Below, in pieces: positions 34,300 through 46,600 of a stretch of DNA of 64,000 bases (positions within the stretch are counted from its first letter, which is position 1; every line of letters begins with the position of its first letter). Position numbers and translations under genes: made by a program. The DNA comes from Acanthochlamys bracteata (lineage: Eukaryota > Streptophyta > Magnoliopsida > Pandanales > Velloziaceae). The notes beneath the pieces are model-generated. The model was not told where the DNA came from and did no database searches. It saw only the letters and a list, made by a program, of their open reading frames with translations. The stretch is from positions 3,242,145 to 3,306,144 of the forward strand of contig CM034134.1 of NCBI GenBank assembly GCA_019914995.1, in the 5' to 3' direction.

Positions 34300-36540
34300 C
34301 ATTAGTGGAGCTTGCACATCATGTTTACGTTTTTTTCTACAAAACAATGAAGTGTTTATAAGATCCATTGAATCAATAGAACAATATGAATTTAAAGAAG
34401 AAGAAGGATGTTTAAAAGGATCAAACACTTTAAACTTCACAGTCTTACCCAAAACTATTATTGTAAGGGTGCATTTTTTAACATTTATGCAAGTATCTGC
34501 TATAGCCATGAATGGCCGGCGAAGGAGAATAGGAGTCTCACCGTCCCTTCTTGTAGTTTCATCTAAATTTATAACAATGAAATCTACAGGAAAAATTAAC
34601 TTGTCAATTAACTAAAACATTTTCAAAAATATCTTTAAGATATCGTAGAGAGTGATCGACAAGCTGGAGGCATTAAGTGGTACTATTTGTTCCTTCCAAA
34701 GCCAGCTCTTTATAGATAGAAAATGGCATCAAGTTGATGCTTGCTCATAGGTCTAGCTTAACATGCATAAGCCTTTTGGTACCAATAGTAATAGAAATAT
34801 CAAAGCTATCTGAATCATCAAGACTTAGGTGGAAGCTCTCTTTTAAGTACATCACTTATATTCTTGTGTAACTTGACTTGTTCATCACGCGCAAATTTGA
34901 TTATGTATCCTTTCAAGATTTTGATAAATTTTTCATAAACTGGAATCTATTCAATCACATCAAGTAAGGAAGGTTAGTTTCTACCTTACGAAACATATAA
35001 TAAGTTTCTTTATAAAGCTTATTCTATTTGGTTTGCATCAAGAGACCCAGAAATGAAACGGGAGAAATATAACAATCAGTCACCTTGTGCAATCCAGAAT
35101 TATGCTGGTTGGATTCGTTTTCCTGGTGCTGTTAACTCTCAAGTGTAGGTGATTCTAGCATTTTTATTTTTCTTTTTAGATCGTTATGGTTCTTATTCGT
35201 CAACATCTGCAACCATAAATTCATTAGAAATATTAATTTTATCATCATTAATAATCACATTACCTGATCTGATATAAATTGCTTTTACTTGTTCAACGCT
35301 GCATGAATTAACGTTAAGTTGGTTAGGAAATTTATCAGATTCTTACTAACTTAAAAATTGAGCAATTTGGCCTACCTGAACTTCAAACTTCTGTCAACCA
35401 ATGGCTAATTGTCTTACCATATCCTCTAATAAAGTCGATGGCTTTGATTTAGGTGGAAATTTGTGTTATTGATTGTTCCACAAAAAGTTGGAGTGATTTC
35501 TCCATTCAGGATTGTAGGTGTTTGAATATGGATCATGTCTAAAATGTATGTTATAGAAACTTACTATATTTGCTTGTTCTTGTACAAACTTAGGAAAATT
35601 TTACTTCATGTGGACAATATATAGTAGAATGACAATATATCACATATACTACATACTTCTTGTGTTAGGAGTCGTCCGTTCATAGCCAATAAAGTATCCA
35701 GTTTGTGAGCAGTAGCATTTACCTGCGCCTTAGAAGCATAATCGTTAGTGCCACTTACCTGATACATTCCAGCTCGTCTTTCTTGGATCTATATTTTGCG
35801 TCACAAGAGTTAGGTTTTCAAATAGACTTTGACATTCTGCTATCGTCTTATTTCCAATGGATCCACCTTCATAATTATTCATTACAGTCTTACTAGAAAC
35901 GGTTAGTGCCTTATAAAATATACGCATCAAAACTAAAATAGGCAAACTATGGTGAGGACATTGAATTAACAAGTTAATAAATCATTCCCACGCCTCAGAA
36001 AATGACTCATCTAATTGTTGAGTAAATTGTATGATTTTATCTCTTAATGTGTTAGTTTTCTTATTTGAAAAGAATATCTCTAAAAATCTGTTTTGAATTT
36101 CACTCCAAGTAGTAAGTGAACCAGGCTTAAGTGATTGTAACCATACTTATGCTCTATTCTTTAATGTGTAGGAAAAGATTTTCCTGCAAAGATATTCTTC
36201 AATGACTCCATCTATCAAAGACATGTTAGAAACAATATTGAAAATTTCTCTAATATTATCCAAAAGTTCCTCATTATTCAAATCATGAAAAGAAGGCATC
36301 ATATTAAAGTAAATTGTTCTCAACTAATAATTCCTAACAGCATTTGGGAGAACTATACTAAATACAGATACAAAAATTGTGGGAATATTAAGGTCTCAAA
36401 TTATTTTATTCGTTGCAACAACCATCTCTTTAATTCTAATGTTCAAATGATTTCTACGCTCACATCTAATTCTCCTAATCTCTCTCAAGTTCATAATCAA
36501 ATTCAAGAGATGATTGATTTTGAGAACGAGTGATCATTCA
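34300..36540 (-). pseudogene. Athila/Tat-like Gypsy gag-protease relic
   Basis: Minus-strand landmarks in gag order: SLIDGVIEEYL and SLKPGSLTTWSEIQNRFLE (about 36225-36080), a CPHHSLPILVLMRIFYKAL stretch (35965-35910), GSIGNKTIAECQSLFENL (35860-35805), then PYSNTYNPEWRNHSNFLW (about 35530-35475) and a coiled segment. This is the Retrotrans_gag plan. Further on, 34620-34300 has IFPVDFIVI, then ETPILLRRPFMAIADTCI, and TVKFKVFDPFKHPSSSLNS, the C-terminal part of the aspartic protease region, where D/E-x-P-I-L-L-x-R-P-F is diagnostic. Several stops are present. No reverse transcriptase follows; MITE 2 and the element's tail come next, implying a large internal deletion. Confidence 0.8.
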
Positions 36541-36560
36541 ATGATGCAACTACAAAATAA

Positions 36561-37160
36561 AGATAAAACTAATATGCTTTAAACTAAATGCAAAATATCA
36601 AATGATCTAAATTAATCTAAATGAAGCTAGATCGAATCAAGTTAAACAAAACAACGCTCAACTAGCATACTAGTATATGTCTCTCGATGATTATTGAGCC
36701 AACTATATGACAAAAGAGGTATGAGACTATACCCTTAGCACGTCACTCCAATGGGCAGTACTAGATCTACTCAACACCCACTTGTATCTCACTTATTTAG
36801 GGAAGCCCAGAAAAAGGAGGAAGGTGTGAGCCCAATCTTAGTCAGGTAAAAATAGCATAATGCTCTCATTAAGGTTACTAACGTATTTCTTTGTTATTAT
36901 TTTCCTATTCATTACATGCAATAGATGCAACGATAGAGTACAACTGATTTTGTTAAGTCTTGGGTTATCCGTACCAGCCCCATCCTTAGCAAGAGGATCT
37001 GATAGGAATGGATGCAATGCATGTCACTCAACTCATATGTATTATGAATGATTATGTAGATTCTCAACCACTACTTTTCTCACTTGCAGGCACACATTAA
37101 TGCTTATATCATGCATATATATGTCATCACACACGCATACATTTACATATGTTATATATA
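36561..37160. other. unassigned sequence
   Basis: No coding sequence or terminal repeat is recognised. It may be the leader or LTR edge of the Gypsy relic. A TA/CA-rich tract (CATATATATGTCATCACACACGCATAC) leads into the next element. Confidence 0.3.
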
Positions 37161-37519
37161 GGAGGGGAGGGGATGCGCGCGTATTTTCTCCCCCGCACAC
37201 ATCACGCACATCGCGCTGTGAGCCGTCCGATCGCTAATCGGACAGTCCACCCGCGTGCGCGCATGCAGTTAAGGAAACTTTTTACGGGAGGGTACTTTTG
37301 TCAACTAGTTCGATTCATTTGTTTCGTGACGCTCTAAGGTTTTTCATTAACTATTTTTTCCTTTCTCTTCTTCGCAACGAGCTCGCCCGCTGCCTCCCGC
37401 TCGCCAGTTTCGTACAGTTATCGAGCGTTCTTCTTCTTTGTAGGTTTGATTCTTTCTCTTCCATTCTCCTTCCTCTAATCCTCTCAAATTTTCGCCTTTC
37501 TCTTTTCAAACCCTAGAAT

Positions 37520-37840
37520 TTCGTTCATCGGGGCGGAGCGTTCGATCGCCTACTGACAATCGAAATTAGGGCTAGCGAACCTTAAATTCTTCTTCTCTTT
37601 CTTTTTATATGCAGTCTAGAGCTTTCAATTTCTGCATTTCCGCCGTTAGTGCTAATTTGTTCGTCGGGCCGGACCGTTTGATCGCTAGCCGACGATCAAA
37701 ATTAGGCATAGTGAATCTTTAATTTTTCTTTTCCTCTTTCTTTTATGCCTTATGCAGCCTTCAATTTCAGCAATTGCCGTTGTTCGTGGTTGTCGGCCAA
37801 AGCGTTTGAATGCCTGCCAGCAATCGAAAGTTAGGTAATA
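37520..37840 (+). repeat. imperfect tandem repeats of about 130-137 bp
   Basis: Units begin at about 37523 (GTTCATCGGGGCGGAGCG), 37659 (GTTCGTCGGGCCGGACCG) and 37789 (partial, GTTGTCGGCCAAAGCG). Each continues with a GACAATCGAAATTAGG-like phrase, and the first two also share TATGCAG and TTCAATTTC. Confidence 0.7.
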
Positions 37841-38049
37841 TTTTAAAAATATTTTTGATGTAGTATCGTGATTTTAACGTTCTAAATGTTTTAAATTTTT
37901 TTAGTAATTTCAACACCTTTTTTTTTCTTTTTTGTGAATCTTGTTGCTAGAGAGCTTGCCCGAGGAGCTCGCTGGTGATCGTGAGTAGGTATGTGAACGC
38001 GATCCTTACTTGTGCTGATATGAATTTGATTTCAATTTTTTGCTCTCGT

Positions 38050-38552
38050 ATGTGAAACCAATCACACAATAGATGAACTTTAGTGTTATTATGCGTTAAT
38101 TTTTACTCTAGATGTAGGATAATAGTATCATTTTCTTATTTATAAAATTTTTAATTTAATTTAATTATTTTTTGTGCAGTCGGTGTTCAACATGGCCTGG
38201 ATCAGCTTGTGATGGTAGTGAATGTTCGTAAGTTGAATTTTGAATGAAGGAGTGCTAGTGAATTTTTTGTTTCTGTTAATGCTGTTGAGTTGTGAATGAA
38301 TGCCGATTCTTAGTTGGACATTCGGTTTACTTCTGTGAATGATATCCATGAATGTAAGTGACTTAGGTAATTTTCCTGTTTCATTTTCATTTGTTGGTAA
38401 GTTTATTTTGGCAGGTTGATTGAGAACTGTCTCGGAAATAGTAGCTTAAAGCTCAAAAGAATTGGTAGGGAAGTGCAAGTGAATTGTAGCTCTCACTTTT
38501 GATTTTTGGTTGTTGTTGTATTGTAAAGCTTGATGTTGGATTGTGAAACTTA
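38050..38552 (+). repeat. left arm of a long inverted repeat
   Basis: Complementary to 39533-39974. Landmarks: GTGAAACCAATCACACAAT, TTCACTTCTGTGAATGATATC-like stretch, ATGAATGTAAGTGACTTAGG and GTAAAGCTTGATGTTGG. It carries about 60 bp (near 38415-38470) that the right arm lacks. Confidence 0.85.
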
Positions 38553-39532
38553 AGACAGGATTTTGATGATATAGAACTTAAGACAAGAATTTGATGGCTT
38601 TTGTGCGATTTGCATATTAGATCATGCTGGTGCTACTAAAACGATTGGTTGATAGATTGACCACATTGTCTTCATCTCATGATTTGATAGTTGGAAAGAC
38701 TTTTTGAAGAGTGTTGGATATTGCTCTGCTCTAAGGAGTTGTTTCCTGAAGGCAATAGAGCAGTTGGTTGCTTCTGTTTTTTTTTTTTCCCCTAGAAATG
38801 TAGATGTTAAATATTGTGCGAAAATGTTTCTGTAATGGATATGTAAAACATTTTATTCTTAGTAGAGATGTTTATTCTCAAGGTACAGATAGTCTTCTGG
38901 TGTAACGAATTATCTTTTAAAATTAAAAATAGACATGTCACAATAGAGCTTCTATTTATTTGTTGTTTTACTTAATGGTAGACATGCCTCAGGCATATTG
39001 AATTTCATGATTGTCAGCGGTCAGAAGCTTGAGGATTAATATTGTCACAAGGATAAGAAGATGGGCAAATAATGTTTTCAATTCCGGATAACCATTAAGG
39101 AGCTTGAGGATATAACATCGTTCAATTCATCAACCATTTAAAAATATTGGTAACATTGTTCAGCTCAGTATCCATTGAAAGGAACTAGAGGGTCCATAAA
39201 AAACAATAATAATATTTGCATTACACAAACCTTTCTATTACATAAACATTTCTAGTCAAAAACATTGATAACATTTCCGTTACTTGAAAAGTTTCATTAT
39301 CCAAACATTTGAACATTCCATTATTCTTGACAACTTGGAAAAGGAGTTACACATGAATTTTGTGATGTTTGTTCTATTGTTCTACTGGCATGCTTTCCTC
39401 ATCCCCCTCCATTCTTATATAACAATGTTCATCTCCACATTGACATCTCTTTCTTTGAGTTAGGCATCTCTGAATGCTTGGCTTGGCAAATACCCATCTT
39501 CTCAGCTAGTCTTTACAACATTTCAAAACACA

Positions 39533-39974
39533 ATTAAGTTTCACAATCCAACATCAAGCTTTACAATACAACAACAACCAAAATCAACAGTGAGAGCTAC
39601 AATTCACTTGCAAAATAAACTTACCAATAAATGAAAATGAAATAGTAAAATTACCTAAGTCACTTACATTCATGGATATCATTCACAGAAATAAACCGAA
39701 TGTCCAACTGAAGAATTGGCATTCATTCACAACTCAACAGTAATAACAATAATAAAAAATTCACTAGCACTCATTCATTCAAAGTTCAACTTACGAACAT
39801 TCACTACCATCACAAGCTAATCACCAGACCCATGTTGATTACCGACTGCACCAAAAATAATTAAATTAAATTAAAAATTTTATAAATAAGAAAATTATAC
39901 TATTATGCTACATCTAGAGTAAAAATTAATGCACAATAACATTGAAGTTCATTTATTGTGTAATTGGTTTCACA
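39533..39974 (-). repeat. right arm of a long inverted repeat
   Basis: Inverse of 38050-38552, beginning TTAAGTTTCACAATCCAACA and ending ATTGTGTAATTGGTTTCAC. Identity looks high over most of the length. After it comes TATATACATATGGGATGGGA, which begins different sequence. Confidence 0.85.
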
Positions 39975-39984
39975 CTATATACAT

Positions 39985-40914
39985 ATGGGATGGGATGGGA
40001 TGTAGACACATCATTTACTTTAGGGATATGAGTGCGCGTGACGAGCGGGAGAGATCAAAACATGGCCTCGCTCACGTGTTGGCTTAGCATTTCTCTCCCG
40101 ATCAGAAAGTTTGTTCTCCTCTCTCCCTCAGAGCAAATCCACTTGTCTCCTGGTCAATTTTGTCTTCGATACTGTAGAGCAGAGAAAGCTCGTCGTCCGA
40201 TCTGCCGGAGATGCTGGTCTTCGACTTTGCCGATCTACACATCATTAGTCTCGAAGAGTCTTCGATAAGCTCGTCCTCCAACCTACTCGTTTCAACTACG
40301 CTGAGCCAATCTGCTCGTCTTCTTCGATCTACAGACAAGAGAAACCTTGTCTCTGATAGAGCAGATATGCTCGTCCTCCGATTTGCTGGTCTTCTCTTTC
40401 GAGTTCAAACGACGGCGAAATTAGATACTGTCCTCGAGCGATGACGCCAAATTCTTGATCTCCTCTTGAATTCGTTAATGATTTTGCTTGAATTTGTAAC
40501 TTGTTAGAAAATTTGATCTTTCCTACTGTTGAGGAAGATAAAAAATGGCTCGAAATTTTTATTCCGAAACTTTACTCCTTTTTGAATTTCATTGATGATT
40601 TTCTTAAACTCGTTACAAAAGTTTGATCTTCCTTGCTGTTGGGGAAGATAGAAAACTGGTTTGAGATTTCATCGTGTTTTTATTCCGATGTTTAATTTAT
40701 GATGCTTGTCGGTGTTTATGGACTCCAGAAGCTTCTTGATTTGGTTGATTTTTGTTTTCGGTTGATTTGCTTGTATTTTGTTTGATTTGGTTGAAATCAA
40801 TTTGTAATTTGTTAGCTACGACAGTACTAAAATTGGTCGATTTGGTGTATTGATTAATTTGGTTAATCATATGAGCCTACAACAAATCATGTGTCATTAG
40901 AGATAGATATGCCT
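39985..40914. other. UTR-like sequence with a short tandem duplication
   Basis: Starts (ATGGG)n-GATGTAGACACATC after a TATATACATA tract, then CT-rich, gene-leader-like sequence to about 40440. A direct repeat of about 110 bp follows (TGATCTTTCCTACTGTTGAGG near 40512 and TGATCTTCCTTGCTGTTGGGG near 40622). It resembles the GC-richer ends of the neighbouring inverted-repeat elements and may be another such end. The short frames here have no recognisable content. Confidence 0.4.
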
Positions 40915-41151
40915 ATATCCCTCTATATATATACATACACATATATATATATGTACATATATACACATACATACATAAATATATATTCATACATATATAT
41001 TTATATATATACATACATACACATATATACATACACATATATACATAAATATATATACTTATATATATATACATATATATATACACATGTACATGTATAT
41101 ATAGATACATACATATATATATGTATGTGTATATATATATATATATATATA
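40915..41151. repeat. TA/CATA microsatellite
   Basis: About 240 bp of TA, CATA and TACA repeats. The long Tyr/Ile-rich frames on both strands are translations of this repeat, not genes. It ends exactly where the MULE terminus GGGAGGGATACGGG begins. Confidence 0.95.
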
Positions 41152-41188
41152 GGGAGGGATACGGGCACTCCCTCCCCTCGAGCACTCC

Positions 41189-42554
41189 GGGGCACTCCCG
41201 TTACGTGTAAGGTTAATATAACATATCGAGTGGTTAATATCTTTTGTTTATCTATTGCGACGCGGTCGCTTTGTATAATTTTTGTTCATCCCAAACTTTC
41301 ATTTTTGCTCGATATCTCACTTCATCGGCACGTACGGTCACTGACATCTTACGAATTCTCTCACCTCTTTGGTTTTGTTAGTTTTCATTTACTATTAATT
41401 AATTTGGCTTATGTTAATCAAATTCATTTCTTCATTAACTTGTTTCCTTATTAACTAAACTTCGTGCTTTCGTGTACAGATGAGAAGTATTTCATTTTTT
41501 TTCTCGTGCTCTCTGTAGCCATGCCGCCAGTGGCGGACAGCGATCTCACCCGGCAATAACTCATGACTATCTCTCGACGCGATCTCTCCCGTGTGCTCTC
41601 TTCAACCACTGATGTCGATCTCTCACGGCGTCTCTTCCGTGTGCTCTCGGCAGCTAGTCATGGCCGGCGGCGATCTCTTCTGGCAGCAGCTCAAGACGAT
41701 CTCTCCTGTCTACTCACATCAGCCACTCACGGCGATCTTTCCTAGCTTGTCTCTTCCGTGTGCTCTCAGCAGCTAGTTATGGCCGACGGCGATCTTTATC
41801 GGCGGTAGCTAGCCAGTCATGGCTGACAGCGGTATTTATCTACAGTAGCTCAGCCACTTATGGCCGACGTCAATCGATCGCGTGATCTCTACCGGTGGCC
41901 ACTCTTGGCAGATTCGCAATTTTGACGTAGTTTTATTTTTTTTGTTTTATTATTTTTTCAGTTTTGAATTTGTTGATTTGAGTTAGTGTTTTGTTTTGAA
42001 TTCGTTTGATTTGTCTTTTTTTTTTGTTTTGAATTCTTTGATTTCTTTTCCTGTGTTTTTTCTTTTGGTGCATTGGCTTTTTGGTGTATTGATTTTTCCT
42101 TGGTGTATTGAATTCTTTGATGTATTGGTAATTTTCACGGTGTATTGGATTTTTTATGTATTTGTTTTCTATGGTGTATTGACGTTTTTGTTGTATTGAT
42201 TTATGGTATTGAATTTGTTCTGATGAATGCTGGATGTCGTTCAAACAATGCTGAATGTTGAGGCAGTGATGAGGGAAATCAATTGAAAAATGTAGGATCC
42301 GTTAGACTCAGTAGTTGTTCTTTTTTTCTAATTCCACACTGCCTCTCAAAGTGCACAGCAAGGCAGTAAGGATGGCCATATCTCGGTATGTGGCAACCAC
42401 TACAGCTGCAATTAGAGAAGGCATGTAGTGAAGGACAAAGCAACTGATGGTGAGAACAGTTCTGGAGCAGGTAGCTCTACAAAATCTCGATGATCGAGTG
42501 AAGGCGAATCTGAGCCTCCCTCTTCTTTTCATCTCTGTTTCGTTGCTGTGACTT
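41189..42554 (+). repeat. MULE left terminal inverted repeat, outer part
   Basis: Inverse of about 51263-52610. It contains an internal duplication of about 119 bp (CTCTTCCGTGTGCTCTCGGC at 41634 and CTCTTCCGTGTGCTCTCAGC at 41753, both followed by AGCTAG and ATGGCCG(G/A)CGGCGAT) and a T-rich stretch with repeated GGTGTATTG. It ends with gactt, the target-site copy left of the Gypsy. Confidence 0.9.
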
Positions 42555-43050
42555 TGTTACGAATACAAGTCCTAAGCGTGTTTGTCATTGTGCAGGATCA
42601 AGGCATAGCAACTGCTTGGGATGCGGAAGTTAGGCGCAATTGGTTTTCCTTGGGTGTGATCACTGGACAGTCAAGGAAACTAATCAGTTATAACCAATCA
42701 GAAGTTCTAATTCCATCAAATACAAGAAGCCCAAACTGAATGGAAGACTTAGAGTTGGGAATCTGCAGGAGTCTCCAAGTTAATCTTCCAGTGGCAGTAT
42801 CTTTTGTAGTTTTCTTTTGTGGTTATTTGTTTCATTAGAATTCTAAGTCCTTGAAATAGCCAAGTGAAGTAGGACTCTTGCTTGCATTAGATAGGAAACA
42901 AGGCTATTTATATTCATGTATGTCGTCAATAAGAGCAGGGAAGAATTTTGCTTTTCCACTTTAACTCTTGTTCTTCTGTCTTCTGCCTTATTAGTCAATT
43001 CTCTGTCTTGTTCAGCCTTTCTTCACATCTTATTTTCCTATTATATATCA
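42555..43050 (+). repeat. 5' LTR of the Gypsy element
   Basis: 496 bp, TGTTACGAATACAAGTCC...CCTATTATATATCA, immediately followed by ATTGGTATCAGAGC. Confidence 0.95.
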
Positions 43051-43052
43051 AT

Positions 43053-43064
43053 TGGTATCAGAGC
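43053..43064 (+). promoter_or_regulatory. primer-binding site of the Gypsy element
   Basis: TGGTATCAGAGC, a perfect complement to the 3' end of plant initiator tRNA-Met, two bases after the LTR. Confidence 0.93.
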
Positions 43065-43350
43065 TCGGTAGAGTGAAGCCATCCGGTGTGTTGCTAGAGG
43101 AAGATTGTTGGGCCTCCAAGTTAGGCTAGACTTGGATTAGTAGCGTGTAGGGCTTGATGGGCTCGAGTGAAAGACGGACTAGCTTGGTGGGCTAGAGCTT
43201 GATTAGTAGCGTAGGGGTCTGGGATGGTGCTTAAGTGAAAAACGGGCTAGCTAACTTGGAGATGGGCCAGCAAATCACCTTGGGTTAGGCCAAGTGGACC
43301 TTGGCTTGGTGGGCTTAACAGCCCACACCCTTAGTAGTCCCACATTCGCT
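43065..43350 (+). other. non-coding leader in place of gag
   Basis: Repetitive G-rich text with CTTGGATTAGTAGCGTGTAG and CTTGATTAGTAGCGTAGGGG (43130 and 43199) and several TGGGCT(C/A)GAG phrases. No open frame is present. A complete Gypsy would have gag here. Confidence 0.5.
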
Positions 43351-43624
43351 AGGTGCTGCAATTGGTATGTGCTTATAAGTGGAGGATGCTAACCCATAAG
43401 AGGTTGGCCAATCCTTTTATAGTGAGGACCCGATGCTACAATTGTTCAACCCGATCCTACAATTTGTTAGCAAGACATTTTGAGCAGAAACTTACATTGA
43501 GTCAGTCAACAAAACATGGACGGTTCCATCAGCTTCGCGCTGATTCTTCGCTATCTTATACAAACTCTACGGCAACTGGGTTTACCAATCCAGTAAGTTC
43601 ATCTTCAGGTACTACTACCATTTA

Positions 43625-46600
43625 GAACAGTGCACCAAGGCGCCGCCCAATGAGCCTCTCTATTGCAGAGATTAATAACCGCCGTGCAAGAGGTTTATGC
43701 TTATATTACGATGAAAAATATGAAAAGGGCCACAAATGTGCAATAAAACTATACGCTTTTGCTGGACATGAGGATGAAGTATGCGAAGATGAATCAAGAA
43801 ATAATGCTGAAGATCCTTCTGAAGATGCCACACTATCCTTAAGTGCAATACATGGACTTGTTGGTCCGCAAACCATCCGAGTGGTGGGAATGATCAAACG
43901 CCAAGAAGTATTTATACTTATCGGGGAGCACCCACAATTTCATAACCAAGAGATTAGCAAAACAGTTACAGCTCAATAGCTCCAACGTAAGGACCCTTAA
44001 GGTCGAATTAGCAAACGGAAGCTCTCATTCGATTGAGGTATTGTACAAACAAATTCCTCTCTCCATTCAAGAATTGAGTTGCAGGTAGGTGCATACCCTT
44101 TTCCCTTAGGAGGTATGGACCTAGTGTTGGGCATACAATGGCTTGAGACCTTAGGCGATGTGACTACCAATTGGAAAAGGTCCGACATGCAATTTTCGTT
44201 ATCTGGACAGAACATTGTTCTGCAAGGAATAAGAGAAGGAGGTGTGTCACGCCTTACCAGCCTTTATCAAAATTCCTCTCTATGTACAGTGCGTCTACTT
44301 CCTGCTGGTCAATCCTCCACCAGTGAGCCTGTATATCCGACTGATTTGTAAGAATTACTTGACCAATGCAACTCTGTCTTCAAGCCAGTCTTAAGCCTCC
44401 CCCCACAGCGTGCATTCGATCATGGGATTCCACTAATTCCGGGAGCAGTGCCTACAAATATTCGCCCTTATCGCTATCCATATATTCAAAAAGCTGAAAT
44501 CGAACGCACCGTCAAGGAAATGCTCAAATAAGGTATTTTATCAAACCTAGTAACTCTACTTTCTCCTCTCCAGTACTTTTGGTGAAGAAAAAGGATGGCT
44601 CTTGGAGATTCTGTGTTGACTATCGCGGTCTAAATCCGATTACCATTAAAGACAAATTTCCAATACCGGTGATTGACGAGCTTTTGGATGAGCTACATGG
44701 TGCCCTCTACTTTTCCAAATTAGATTTGAAGTCCGGATACCATCAAATAAGGGTGAAGAAAGAGGACACACATAAAACGGCTTTTCGAACTCATGACGGC
44801 CACTACGAGTTCATAGTAATGCCATTTGGTTTAACCAACGCCCCGGCAACTTTCCAAGCATTGATGAATGAGGTGTTTCGGCCTTTTCTTCGTAAATTTG
44901 TACTTGTTTTCTTTGATGATATTTTGGTATATAGTTCAACATGGCAGAGAGCATTTGAAGCACCTAGCCAAAGTTTTTTCTATATTGCAGGAACATAAAT
45001 TGTATGCAAACCTTTGCAAGTGCTGATTTGGGTGCACACAGTTAGAATATTTAGGATATCTCGTGTCACAAAAGGGCATTGCGGCTAATCTAGAAAAAAT
45101 ACGGGCTATGATAGAATGGCCTGTGCCGAAGTCCCAGACGGCATTACGAGGTTTCCTTGGCCTTACCGGGTATTATAGGAGATTCGTCAAAGACTATGGT
45201 CTCATAGCAGCTCCACTTACTTCACTCCTCAAGAAAGACTCATTCAAATGGAGCTTGGAAGCAGACTAGTCTTTCAGCCAACTCAAAGATGCAATGGCTA
45301 GCACTCCCGTATTAGTGGCACCGGATTTTTCAAAGCCGTTTACAGTGGAGACGGATGCGTCCAGCAAGGGTCTAGTCGTGATTCTTTCTCAAAAGGGTAG
45401 GCCAATTTCATTTTTTAGCAAAGCTCTATCAACTTCAGCTTTAGCAAAGTCCACGTATGAGAAAGAACTTTTGGCACTTGTCCTTGCGGTTCAGAAATGG
45501 AAGCCGTACTTATTGGGCAACCGGTTTTCTATCAAAACAGACCATCTTAGTTTGAAGTACCTGCTGGAACAACGATTATCCTCTCCAGCTCAACATAAGT
45601 GGCTTGTCAAGTTAATGGGGTATGATTATCAAATCATTTATCGAGCGGGTAAAGAAAATATTATTGCTGATGCATTATCTAGATGCTCAGAAGGGTCATG
45701 TGCAGTGTTAACTACATTGCATTCATCCTTTTGGGACGATTTAAGGAATTCTCAGAAGAATGACCCTCACATGGCTCAACTCATTCAGTCTACAGAGAGC
45801 AGTCCTACCAATGATTTATTTGTCCTACACGGGTTCTTGCTTCACCGAGGTAAATTGTGGATTCCAAATGATGTTTCCTTAAGGCGCCAAATTTTATTTG
45901 AAGCACATAACTCGGCTATCGGGGGACATGGAGGACAATTCAAGACTTATAAACGCATCCAGCAACAATTCTATTGGCCAGGACTTTCAAAAGATGTCCA
46001 ACTCTACATTAAGGAGTACACAACATGTGCAAGAGCTAAGACTCAATCTTTGAAGCTAGCGGGATTGCTGCAACCTTTGCCAATTCCAGAACGGGTGTGG
46101 TCAGATATTTCTATGGATTTCATCGAAGGACTACCACTGTCAGAAGGAAAAGATGTAATTCTTGTGGTAGTAGATCGCCTATCAAAATATGCACACTTTG
46201 TTCCATTACGACATCCATTCACAGCAGTTCAGGTGGCAGCTCTCTTTGTCAAGGAGATCATATGATTGCATGGTATTCCTTCAACTATCGTGTCTGATCG
46301 AGATCCTATTTTTCTTAGCTCATTTTGGAAGGAGTTGAACCAGTTACAAGGGACTTCTCTACGTCACAGCACTGCCTTTCATCCTCAAACAGATGGCCAA
46401 ACAGAAGTGGTTAACCGAGGCATTGAGGCTTACCTACGTTGCTTCACAGGAGAGAATCCCAAACATTGGATGCGTTGGTTGCATTGGGCAGAATTTTCAT
46501 ACAACACAAGCCTTCACTCAGTTACTAATACCACACCTTTTGAAGCAGTCTATGGGAGTCCACCACCTGCATTAGTATCCTTCTCTACAGGTCCTATTCA

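Larger units (their letters stand above)
37161..39983. mobile_element. non-autonomous long inverted-repeat element, probably MULE-like
   Basis: A TA-rich tract ends at 37160 and is followed by GGAGGGGAGGGGATGCGCGC. The sequence to about 37960 is unusually GC- and CT-rich and resembles a gene 5' UTR. Long inverted arms lie at 38050-38552 and 39533-39974, separated by about 980 bp with no coding content. MULE-type elements often have long terminal inverted repeats with gene-like leaders, but no transposase or 9-bp target duplication is visible and the left part (37161-38049) has no matching right arm. The superfamily is therefore inferred. Confidence 0.5.

Noticed and set aside
40891-41454. 187-codon plus-strand frame and overlapping minus frames rich in Tyr and Ile
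   Set aside because: They are translations of the TA/CATA microsatellite and its flank; the frame exists only because the repeat unit avoids stops.
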